From Gemmatimonadota bacterium (GTDB taxonomy: Bacteria > Gemmatimonadota > Gemmatimonadetes > Longimicrobiales > RSA9), in contig JADGGV010000113.1 of assembly GCA_019689775.1 (NCBI GenBank), positions 1 to 9,344 of the forward strand: a DNA stretch of 9,344 nt, written 5' to 3'. Positions 1 through 6,701 of this stretch are shown piece by piece; position 1 is the first letter of the stretch; each line of letters begins with the position of its first letter. Below the pieces are notes generated by a model, which had not been told where the DNA came from, ran no database searches, and saw nothing but the letters and a program-made list of their open reading frames with translations. A program made the position numbers and the translations under genes.

Positions 1-70
1 GGCGCGTGGGCTCGGTGTTGTGTTTAAGCGACAGGTGCTGGTGGAGTTCGAGATGCCGGCGGGCTCGTGA
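1..70 (+). CDS. C-terminal tail of an unrecognised upstream gene (partial)
   Basis: An open frame entering from the left edge has its first whole codon at base 2 and ends at a TGA at 68-70. About 22 residues are visible, finishing VLVEFEMPAGS. The third codon positions are mostly G or C, like the genes that follow, and the last residues alternate as in a beta strand, so it reads as real coding sequence. It ends 25 bases before the mutase start on the same strand and could belong to the same transcript. It does not look like the end of a B12-binding domain, so it is probably not the missing mutase partner. Too little is visible to name the family. Confidence 0.5.
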   Translation, partial: ARGLGVVFKRQVLVEFEMPAGS

Positions 71-95
71 GGGGGCCGCGGGCGGGGTGACGCGC

Positions 96-1700
96 ATGGC
101 GACGCGGGAGCCGGACACGCACGGGCGCGAGGAGGCGGCCGCTCGAACGACGAGTGGGATCGCGGTCAAGCCGGTCTACACGCCGGCCGACGTGCACCTC
201 GACTACGCGCGGGACCTCGGGGGGCCCGGCGAGTTCCCGTTCACCCGGGGCGTCTACCCGACGATGTACCGCGGGCGCCTCTGGACGATGCGGCAGTACG
301 CGGGCTTCGGCACGGCGGAGGAGACGAACCGCCGCTACAAATACCTGCTCGAGCACGGCCAGACGGGGCTCAGCGTCGCGTTCGACCTGCCGACGCAGAT
401 GGGGTACGACTCGGACGCGGCGATCGCGACCGGGGAGGTCGGGCGCGTCGGCGTCGCCATCGACACGCTGGAGGACATGCGGGCGCTCTTCGATGGGATC
501 CCGCTCGAGAAGGTCTCCGTGTCGATGACGATCAACGCGACGGCGGCGATCCTGCTCGCGCTGTACGTCGCGCTGGCAGACGAGCGCGGCGTGCCGCGCA
601 ACCGCCTCGCCGGCACGGTGCAGAACGACATCCTGAAGGAGTACATCGCGCGGGGAACGTACATCTACCCGGTCGAGCCGAGCCTGCGCCTGGTCACGGA
701 CCTGTTCGCGTTCGCGGCCGCCGAGGTGCCGCGCTGGAATCCGATCTCGATCAGCGGCTACCACATCCGCGAGGCGGGCGCGACGGCCGCGCAGGAGATC
801 GCCTTCACGTTCGCGGACGCGCTGGAGTACGTCGAGCGGGCGCTCGCGCGGGGCCTCCCGCTCGAGACGTTCGCGCCCCGGCTGTCGTTCTTCTTCGCCG
901 CGCACAGCGACCTGCTGGAGGAGGTGGCGAAGTTCCGCGCCGCGCGCCGGCTGTGGGCGCGGCTCATGCGCGAGCGCTACGACGCCTCGGACGACGCGAC
1001 GCGGTTGCGCTTCCACACGCAGACGGGCGGCGTCACACTGACCGCGCAGCAACCGCTGAACAACGTGGTCCGCGTGACGATGCAGGCGCTCGCGGCGGTG
1101 CTCGGTGGGACGCAGTCGCTGCACACGAACGGCTACGACGAGGCGCTCGCGCTGCCGTCGGAGGAGGCGGCCAAGCTCGCGCTGCGCACGCAGCAGGTGA
1201 TCGCCTACGAGTCGGGCGTGACGCGCACCGTCGACCCGCTGGCGGGGAGCTACTACGTCGAGGCGCTGACGGATGCGCTGGAGGCGAAGGCCCGCGCGTA
1301 CCTGGCGCGGGTCGCCGAGCTGGGCGGCGCCGCGCGCGCCATCGGGTACGTGCAGGAGGAGATCCACCGCGCGGCGTACGAGCACCAGCTCGCCGTCGAG
1401 GCCGGCGAGCGCGTGATCGTCGGCGTCAACGCGTTCACGGAGGAGGCGCCGCCGCCGCCCGTGCCGCAGCCCGATTACCGGGCGCTCGAGGCGGAACAGC
1501 GGCGCCGGCTGGCGGCGGTGAAGGAGCGGCGCGACCCGGCCGCGGTGGCCGCCGCGCTCGCCGCCGTCCGTGAGGCCGCCCGGGGCGATGCGAACCTGCT
1601 GCCGCCGATCGTCGCCGCCGTGAAGGCGATGGCGACGCTGGGCGAGATCAGCGATGCGCTCCGCGCCGAGTGGGGCGTCTATTCCGGAGTAGCGGGGTAG
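96..1700 (+). CDS. Methylmalonyl-CoA mutase, catalytic (large) subunit without B12-binding domain
   Basis: This cytoplasmic, adenosylcobalamin-dependent enzyme interconverts methylmalonyl-CoA and succinyl-CoA in propionate and odd-chain or branched-chain catabolism. The 534-residue product is the TIM-barrel catalytic domain only. It ends near residue 534, whereas one-chain mutases of about 700 or more residues carry a C-terminal B12 domain, so a separate small subunit is expected. The substrate-pocket stretch TMYRGRLWTMRQYAGF (56-71) and TVQNDILKEYIARGTY (174-189) align with the Propionibacterium enzyme at a constant offset of 21. Tyr68 matches its Tyr89, Arg186 its Arg207 and His223 its His244. 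Tyr plus Arg marks methylmalonyl-CoA specificity; isobutyryl-CoA mutases have Phe and Gln there. I chose ATG 96 because the in-frame extension back to base 6 is Cys/Trp/Arg-rich and unlike protein, and a G-rich stretch precedes the ATG. Product identity is sure; the exact start is moderately so. Confidence 0.93.
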   Translation: MATREPDTHGREEAAARTTSGIAVKPVYTPADVHLDYARDLGGPGEFPFTRGVYPTMYRGRLWTMRQYAGFGTAEETNRRYKYLLEHGQTGLSVAFDLPTQMGYDSDAAIATGEVGRVGVAIDTLEDMRALFDGIPLEKVSVSMTINATAAILLALYVALADERGVPRNRLAGTVQNDILKEYIARGTYIYPVEPSLRLVTDLFAFAAAEVPRWNPISISGYHIREAGATAAQEIAFTFADALEYVERALARGLPLETFAPRLSFFFAAHSDLLEEVAKFRAARRLWARLMRERYDASDDATRLRFHTQTGGVTLTAQQPLNNVVRVTMQALAAVLGGTQSLHTNGYDEALALPSEEAAKLALRTQQVIAYESGVTRTVDPLAGSYYVEALTDALEAKARAYLARVAELGGAARAIGYVQEEIHRAAYEHQLAVEAGERVIVGVNAFTEEAPPPPVPQPDYRALEAEQRRRLAAVKERRDPAAVAAALAAVREAARGDANLLPPIVAAVKAMATLGEISDALRAEWGVYSGVAG

Positions 1701-1752
1701 ATGGGGAGAGGGTAACATTCCGCGGACCAGCACGAACGAGTCACGCACACCC

Positions 1753-2022
1753 ATGCCAACGTACGAGTATCGTTGCCCGAACGGGCATGAATTCGAGGAG
1801 TTTCAGCGCATCAGCGACCCGCCGACGGCGAAGTGCCCGGTGTGCGGCGCGGGCGCCGAGCGCCAGCTCTCGGCGGGCGCGGGGCTCCTGTTCAAGGGAT
1901 CGGGCTTCTACATCACCGACTACCGCAGCGACAGCTACAAGAAGGCGGCGGAGTCGGAGTCGAAGCCGAAGTCCGAGGCGAAGAGCGACAGCGGCTCGAA
2001 GGCCTCCGCGGGCACCGAATGA
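1753..2022 (+). CDS. FmdB-family zinc-ribbon protein
   Basis: This small 89-residue protein starts with the family hallmark MPTYEYRC. A zinc ribbon is formed by Cys8, possibly His12 (CPNGH), and the pair Cys28/Cys31 (CPVCG). After a short GSGFYITDY segment (about 50-58), which is typical of the family, comes a Ser/Lys/Glu-rich low-complexity tail (about 60-89) that is probably disordered. The family is named for a putative regulator in a formamidase/amidase cluster, but its general role is unknown, so regulation should not be taken as proven. It lies 52 bases after the mutase stop, without a clear Shine-Dalgarno, and its TGA overlaps the argS ATG (ATGA at 2019-2022), so the two are likely translationally coupled. 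The family call is secure; function is open. Confidence 0.9.
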   Translation: MPTYEYRCPNGHEFEEFQRISDPPTAKCPVCGAGAERQLSAGAGLLFKGSGFYITDYRSDSYKKAAESESKPKSEAKSDSGSKASAGTE

Positions 2023-3704
2023 GCCCCGCGGAGCAGCTACGCGCGCGCCTCGAGCGCGTCGCGGCGGAGCTGGGCGCCGACGGCGTCGACGTCCAGCTCG
2101 AGCGGCCCCGCAACCCGGAGCACGGCGACCTGGCCACGAACCTGGCCATGGTGCTCGCCGGGCGGCTGCGCCGTGCGCCGCGCCAGATCGCCGACGAGAT
2201 CCTCGCGCGCCTCGACCTCGAGGGCGCCGGCGTGGCGTCCGCCGAGGTCGCCGGCGCCGGCTTCATCAACTTCCGCCTCACGGGCGCCGTGCTGTGGGAG
2301 CAGCTCGCGCGCGTGCTGCGGGAGGACCGCGCGTTCGGCCGCTCGGAGCCGGAGGACCGGCTCCGCATCCAGGTCGAGTTCGTCTCCGCCAACCCAACCG
2401 GACCGCTCCACGTGGCGCACGGCCGTGGCGCCGCGCTCGGTGACGCGATCGCGTCGCTGCTGCGCTGGACCGGCCACGAGGTCGAGCGGGAGTTCTACAT
2501 CAACGACGCGGGGGTGCAGATCCAGCGGCTGGGCGAGTCGCTGGACGCGCGCTGGCGCCAGCTCATGGGGGAGGAGGCCGCGATCCCCGAGGGCGGCTAC
2601 CACGGGGCGTACCTGGTCGACATGGCGCGGGAGGTCGACGCGGAGGCGCACGACCGGCTGGTCGCGATGTCGGCGGAGGAGCGCGTCGCGTTCCTGCGGC
2701 GGTGGGCGGTCGAGCGCCTCGAGGCGGAGCACGACCGGACGCTGCGGGACTTCCGCGTGCAGATGGACAGCTACTACCCCGAGACGCGGATCTACGAGGA
2801 GGGGCGGATCGCGGAGACGCTGCGCGAGCTGGCCGATCGGGGGCTGACGTACGAGTCCGAGGGCGCCGTCTGGCTGCGCACGACGGCGTTCGGCGACGAC
2901 AAGGACCGCGTGCTGGTGAAGAGCGACGGCACGTACACGTACTTCGCGCCAGACATCGCCTACCACCGGGAGAAGGCGCGGCGCGGCTTCCAGCACGCCA
3001 TCGACATCTGGGGCGCGGACCACCACGGCTACGTGCCGCGCATGAAGGCGGCGCTGGCGGCGCTGGGCTATCCGGACTTCCTGGACGTCGAGATCGTCCA
3101 GATGGTGCGCATCATGCGCGGCGGCGAAGAGGTCAAGATCAGCAAGCGGGCGGGCGAGTTCGTTACCCTGCGCGAGCTGTTCGAGGAGACCGGCGTGGAC
3201 GTGGCGCGCTACTTCTTCCTGATGCGGCGCAGCGACGCGCAGATGATCTTCGACCTCGACCTGGCGCTCGACCAGTCGGAGAAGAACCCGGTCTACAAGG
3301 TGCAGTACGCGCACGCCCGGATGATGAGCATCTTCCGCAAGGCGGGCGTGGAGCCGTCGTCGATCGGCGTGGAGGATGCGGACCTGTCGCTCCTGCGCGA
3401 GCCGGTCGAGGGTGAGCTGATCAAGCAGCTCGCCGAGTTTCCGGCGGTGGTGTCCCGCGCCGCCGAGGCGCGTGCGCCGCACATCGTCTGCGACTACCTG
3501 GAAGAGACGGCCGGGATGGTGAACTCCTGGTACCACGCGGGCAACCCGAGCCGGAACCCCGAGCTGGCCGTGCTGGTGCCGCACCCGGCGCTGCGGCGCG
3601 CCCGGCTCGCGCTGGCGCGCGGCGTCCAGATCGTGCTGCGCAACGGCCTCGAGCTCCTCGGGCTCAGCGCCCCGGACCGCATGCAGCGAGAGGAGACCGC
3701 ATGA
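2019..3704 (+). CDS. argS: Arginyl-tRNA synthetase
   Basis: This class I aminoacyl-tRNA synthetase charges tRNA-Arg with arginine using ATP in the cytoplasm. The 561-residue product has the usual length and domain order. The N-terminal Add1 tRNA-recognition domain covers about 1-95, with the conserved NPEHGDLATNLAM and GAGFINF motifs. The Rossmann catalytic core contains the HIGH-type motif NPTGPLHVAHGRG (125-137). The KMSKS-equivalent loop reads KISKRAG (373-379). The DALR-type anticodon-binding helical domain begins near NPVYKVQYAHAR (423-434) and runs to the end. The start at 2019 overlaps the fmdB stop as ATGA and places Add1 correctly. An open frame extends further upstream but only reads fmdB out of frame. 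The stop overlaps the next start by another ATGA (3701-3704). No key motif is missing. Confidence 0.97.
   Translation: MSPAEQLRARLERVAAELGADGVDVQLERPRNPEHGDLATNLAMVLAGRLRRAPRQIADEILARLDLEGAGVASAEVAGAGFINFRLTGAVLWEQLARVLREDRAFGRSEPEDRLRIQVEFVSANPTGPLHVAHGRGAALGDAIASLLRWTGHEVEREFYINDAGVQIQRLGESLDARWRQLMGEEAAIPEGGYHGAYLVDMAREVDAEAHDRLVAMSAEERVAFLRRWAVERLEAEHDRTLRDFRVQMDSYYPETRIYEEGRIAETLRELADRGLTYESEGAVWLRTTAFGDDKDRVLVKSDGTYTYFAPDIAYHREKARRGFQHAIDIWGADHHGYVPRMKAALAALGYPDFLDVEIVQMVRIMRGGEEVKISKRAGEFVTLRELFEETGVDVARYFFLMRRSDAQMIFDLDLALDQSEKNPVYKVQYAHARMMSIFRKAGVEPSSIGVEDADLSLLREPVEGELIKQLAEFPAVVSRAAEARAPHIVCDYLEETAGMVNSWYHAGNPSRNPELAVLVPHPALRRARLALARGVQIVLRNGLELLGLSAPDRMQREETA
3691..3696 (+). promoter_or_regulatory. 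Shine-Dalgarno of the PfkB-family kinase
   Basis: AGGAGA lies four bases before ATG 3701, inside the last codons of argS. It supports the start that overlaps the argS stop, and independent ribosome loading in addition to coupling. Confidence 0.7.
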
Positions 3705-4636
3705 GCCTGCTGGTCGTCGGAAGCGTGGCGCTGGACACGATCGAGACGCCGTTCGGGCGCGCCGACGACGCGCTGGGCGGCTCGGCCACGTTTTTCTCCG
3801 CCGCCGCGTCGCTGTTCCAGAACGTGCAGCTCGTGGGCGTCATCGGCAGCGACTTTCCCCGGCACGAGCTGGACTTCCTGGAGCGGCGCGGCGTGGACCT
3901 GTCCGGTCTGGTGCAGGAGCCGGGCGAGAGCTTCCGCTGGTCGGGCGTCTACAGCTACGATCTGAGCGCGCGGGAGACGCGCGAGACGCGGCTCGGCGTG
4001 TTCGCGGACTTCAAGCCGCGCATCCCGGAGGCGTTCCGGGACGCCGAGTGGGTGTTCCTCGGCAACATCGACCCGGACCTCCAGTGCGAGGTGCTGGACC
4101 AGGTGCGCCGGCCCCGGCTGGTTGCCTGTGACACGATGAACTTCTGGATCGAGGGGAAGCGCGAGGCGCTGCTCCGGCTGCTCCGGCGCGTGAACCTACT
4201 GCTGGTGAACGATGCCGAGGCGCGCGAGCTGTCGGGCGAGTACAACCTGCTCCGCGCCGCGCGCTGGATCCAGGCCCACGGCCCGGAGCTGGTCATCGTG
4301 AAGAAGGGCGAGCACGGCGCGATCCTGTTTATGCCGGAGGGGATCTTCTTCGCGCCGGGCTTCCCGCTCGAGGAGGTCTTCGACCCGACCGGCGCCGGCG
4401 ACGCGTTCGCCGGCGGCTTCATGGGGTACCTGGCGCGCTGCGGCGCGGTCGACGCCGAGGAGCTGCGCCGGGCGATGATCTACGGCTCCGCGCTCGGCTC
4501 GTTCGCGGTCGAGCGCTTCGGGATCGAGCGGCTCCGGCACCTGGGCGCCGCCGAGGTGAACGAGCGCGTGCGGGCGTTTCGCGAGATGACGGCCTTCGCG
4601 CAACCCACGCCGGCGGGGGTCCATGGCGTCGAGTGA
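3701..4636 (+). CDS. PfkB-family (ribokinase-like) sugar or nucleoside kinase
   Basis: The 311-residue product is a full-length ribokinase-fold kinase that should transfer phosphate from ATP to a sugar or nucleoside hydroxyl. The N-terminal glycine motif is ALGGSATFFS (24-33), and the C-terminal PfkB signature DPTGAGDAFAGG (228-239) holds the expected catalytic base Asp234 and the anion-hole glycines. Other notable stretches are ACDTMNFW (142-149) and FLGNIDPDLQ. From memory these belong to a widely conserved but uncharacterised PfkB clade distinct from ribokinase, fructokinase and adenosine kinase; this is recollection, not a search. The start overlaps argS by ATGA, and the end overlaps purM by 14 bases. 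The link to purM hints at a purine-nucleoside or ribose-type substrate, but nothing in the sequence proves it. Confidence 0.9.
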   Translation: MSLLVVGSVALDTIETPFGRADDALGGSATFFSAAASLFQNVQLVGVIGSDFPRHELDFLERRGVDLSGLVQEPGESFRWSGVYSYDLSARETRETRLGVFADFKPRIPEAFRDAEWVFLGNIDPDLQCEVLDQVRRPRLVACDTMNFWIEGKREALLRLLRRVNLLLVNDAEARELSGEYNLLRAARWIQAHGPELVIVKKGEHGAILFMPEGIFFAPGFPLEEVFDPTGAGDAFAGGFMGYLARCGAVDAEELRRAMIYGSALGSFAVERFGIERLRHLGAAEVNERVRAFREMTAFAQPTPAGVHGVE

Positions 4637-5666
4637 GCCGCGGGGGCTGAGCTATCGCGACGCCGGCGTCGACCGCGAGGCGGCGGGGCGCGCGAAGGAT
4701 CGCATCATCGAGCTGGTCCAAGACACGCTCGGGCCGGAGGTCCTCTCCCGCCCCGGCTCGTTCGGCGGCATCTACCGGGTGCCGGGCGACGTGGCCTCGC
4801 CGGCGCTCGTCGCCAGCGCGGACGGCGTCGGCACGAAGCTGAAGGTCGCCATCATGGCCGGCCGGCACGACACGGTCGGGCGCGACCTGGTCAACCATTG
4901 CGTCGACGACATCCTCGTCGAGGGCGCGCGGCCGCTCTTCTTCCTGGACTACATCGGCATGGGACGGCTCGCCGAGGGGACGGTCGAGGCGCTCGTCAGC
5001 GGGATGGCCACGGCGTGCCGGGAGAACGGCGCCGCGCTCCTCGGCGGCGAGACCGCCGAGATGCCGGACTTTTACGCCGACGGCGACTACGACCTGGCCG
5101 GCTTCATCGTCGGCATCGTGGAGGCGGAGCGGCGGCCCGGGGCGCATCGCGTCCAGGCCGGCGACGTCCTGGTCGGCCTCGCCTCGAACGGCTTCCACAC
5201 GAACGGCTACTCGCTGCTCCGCCGCCTCCTCTTCGACAAGCTCGGGCTCGGGCTCGACGACGAGTTCCCGGGCGTCGGCCTCCCCGTCGGCGAGGTCCTG
5301 CTCACGGTGCACCGGAGCTACCTGCGCCCGGTCATGCCGCTGCTGCGGGCCGGCCGGATCAAGGCACTGGCCCACATCACCGGGGGCGGCATCCCGGAGA
5401 ATCTGGCCCGGGTCCTGCCAGAGGGCGTCGAGGCCCATGTCCAGCGCTCCACCTGGGAGATGCCGCTGGAGTTCGAGGCGGTGCGGGAGCTGGGCGGCAT
5501 CTCCGACGAGGAGATGTACCGCACGTTCAACATGGGCGTCGGGATGATCCTGGTCGTAGCGGCGGAGGACGAGGTGGACATAACCGCCCAACTGCGCGCC
5601 GCCGGCGAAGATGCGTGGGGGTTGGGCGTCCTCGAGCCAGGCGACGGGGGCGTTCTCCTCATCTGA
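4623..5666 (+). CDS. purM: Phosphoribosylformylglycinamidine cyclo-ligase (AIR synthetase)
   Basis: PurM closes formylglycinamidine ribonucleotide (FGAM) to 5-aminoimidazole ribonucleotide (AIR) using ATP, the fifth step of purine synthesis in the cytoplasm. The 347-residue product has the normal length and all landmark motifs: SYRDAGVD near the start (10-17), DGVGTK (67-72), VNHCVDDI (90-97), GGETAEMP (141-148), GLASNGFHTNG (185-195) and HITGGGIPEN (251-260). The start at ATG 4623 lies inside the end of the kinase gene (14-base overlap), with a run of five Gs just upstream as a weak ribosome-binding site. It puts SYRDAGVD at the position usual for the family. No other pur gene is in the window, so purM is scattered from the rest of its pathway here. 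Confidence 0.97.
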   Translation: MASSEPRGLSYRDAGVDREAAGRAKDRIIELVQDTLGPEVLSRPGSFGGIYRVPGDVASPALVASADGVGTKLKVAIMAGRHDTVGRDLVNHCVDDILVEGARPLFFLDYIGMGRLAEGTVEALVSGMATACRENGAALLGGETAEMPDFYADGDYDLAGFIVGIVEAERRPGAHRVQAGDVLVGLASNGFHTNGYSLLRRLLFDKLGLGLDDEFPGVGLPVGEVLLTVHRSYLRPVMPLLRAGRIKALAHITGGGIPENLARVLPEGVEAHVQRSTWEMPLEFEAVRELGGISDEEMYRTFNMGVGMILVVAAEDEVDITAQLRAAGEDAWGLGVLEPGDGGVLLI

Positions 5667-5669
5667 GCC

Positions 5670-5676
5670 GGAGGGG
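5670..5676 (+). promoter_or_regulatory. Shine-Dalgarno that sets the start of the exported protein
   Basis: GGAGGGG ends three bases before ATG 5680, in the 13-base gap after purM. It favours this ATG over longer in-frame starts that would begin inside purM, and the reading frame then opens directly with a signal peptide. Confidence 0.7.
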
Positions 5677-5679
5677 CCG

Positions 5680-6699
5680 ATGCGGGTGCTTCGACCGACG
5701 TTGGCGCGCGGCGCGGCCGCGCGCACGCTGTGCTGCGTGTTCACCCTCCTGGCCGGCGCGGCCGGAGCGGCCCGGGCGCAGGACGAGGGCCGGCTGGAAG
5801 CCGAGTGCGTCGTCTTCAGCGACAGCTCGGCCCGGCGCCTGTGCAACGCGACGGCCCAGGCCATCGAGATCGCCCATCCACGGGTGGGCCTCGCCTTCGC
5901 GGCCGGCAACCCGGTCGCCGGGACGGCCAGTACGCTCGGGAAGCGGATCGGCGCGGTCCCGCGGGTCAGCGCCGGCGTGCGCGGCAACGCCGTCTACCTC
6001 GAGATCCCCCCGATCAACCGACGGGACAAGATTCGGCTCCTCATCCCGGCCGTCACGGGCGACGTGGCGGTCGGGCTCGTCGACGGCCTCACGCTCGCGC
6101 CGACCGTCGGCGGGTTCGCCTCGCTCGACCTGCTCGGCAGCATCGGGATCGTCCCCGTTTCCGCGGCGGGCTTCGGCAGCAAGCCGATCGGTTGGGGGCT
6201 CGGCGCGCGCCTCGGGCTTCTTCGCGAGTCGTTCGTGACGCCGGGGATTTCCGTCAGCGGGATGTACCGCCGGATCGGCGACATCACGTACGGCAGCCCG
6301 TCGCTCAGTGTGGACAGCGCGTTCTTCCGCGTAAGCGGCTACCGCGACCTGAGCCTGCGCGGCGCCATCAGCAAGCGGCTGCTCGTGATCGGGGCGGCGC
6401 TCGGCGTCGGGTGGGACCGCTACGACAGCGACATGGAGGTGCGCATCTCCGACCGCGACCTCCTATGCATCAACCGCGCGCAGGCGTGCACGCAGACGTT
6501 GCGCGTGGACGGCTTCACGAGCGATCGCTTCTCCGCCTTCGCCGACCTGTCGTGGACCGCGCTGGTCCTGAGCGTGGTCGGCGAGATCGGCTGGCAGCAG
6601 GGGGGCGATGCCGCGCGGCTCGCCGAGCCGACCGGCTTCGAGGGCCTCGTGGGGAAGGGGACCTTCTTCGGCAGCCTGGCCTTCCGTCTCACCCTCTGA
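5680..6699 (+). CDS. Unrecognised exported protein, probable outer-membrane beta-barrel
   Basis: The 339-residue product opens with a Sec signal peptide: basic residues to about 15, a hydrophobic core at about 17-30 and a likely signal peptidase I site ARA|QDE after residue 33. The two adjacent cysteines (18-19) are within the leader and not in a lipobox. The mature part is rich in Gly, Ser and alternating hydrophobic residues, as in transmembrane beta strands (for example 128-163 and 171-195), and it ends in an amphipathic strand GSLAFRLTL as barrels often do. It has four mature cysteines (43, 55, 263, 270), which could form two disulfides in the periplasm. I do not recognise a named family. 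A faint memory of similar uncharacterised proteins in Gemmatimonadota is not evidence. It sits 13 bases after purM and 2 bases before ribD. Substrate and function are unknown. Confidence 0.75.
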   Translation: MRVLRPTLARGAAARTLCCVFTLLAGAAGAARAQDEGRLEAECVVFSDSSARRLCNATAQAIEIAHPRVGLAFAAGNPVAGTASTLGKRIGAVPRVSAGVRGNAVYLEIPPINRRDKIRLLIPAVTGDVAVGLVDGLTLAPTVGGFASLDLLGSIGIVPVSAAGFGSKPIGWGLGARLGLLRESFVTPGISVSGMYRRIGDITYGSPSLSVDSAFFRVSGYRDLSLRGAISKRLLVIGAALGVGWDRYDSDMEVRISDRDLLCINRAQACTQTLRVDGFTSDRFSAFADLSWTALVLSVVGEIGWQQGGDAARLAEPTGFEGLVGKGTFFGSLAFRLTL

Positions 6700-6701
6700 C
6701 G

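Noticed and set aside
6..95. In-frame N-terminal extension of the mutase beginning at base 6
   Set aside because: The extra 30 residues are Cys/Trp/Arg-rich and overlap the tail of an upstream gene in another frame; the mutase pocket offset fits a start at 96.
1713..1718. TAACAT as a possible -10 box before fmdB
   Set aside because: No matching -35 element is visible at the proper distance and the gap is only 52 bases, so a promoter here cannot be supported by eye.
24..1754. Long antisense open frame opposite the mutase, and similar minus-strand frames at 2037-3584, 4419-5987, 6420-7259, 7402-8640 and 8255-9289
   Set aside because: They are Arg/His/Pro-rich shadows that arise in GC-rich coding DNA, show no recognisable motif, and lie opposite genes with full conserved motifs.
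1833..2018. In-frame upstream extension of argS
   Set aside because: It reads fmdB in a different frame; the ATGA overlap at 2019 gives the standard ArgS N-terminal domain.
5611..5679. Longer start for the exported protein inside the end of purM
   Set aside because: The extension would bury the signal peptide, whereas GGAGGGG directly precedes ATG 5680.
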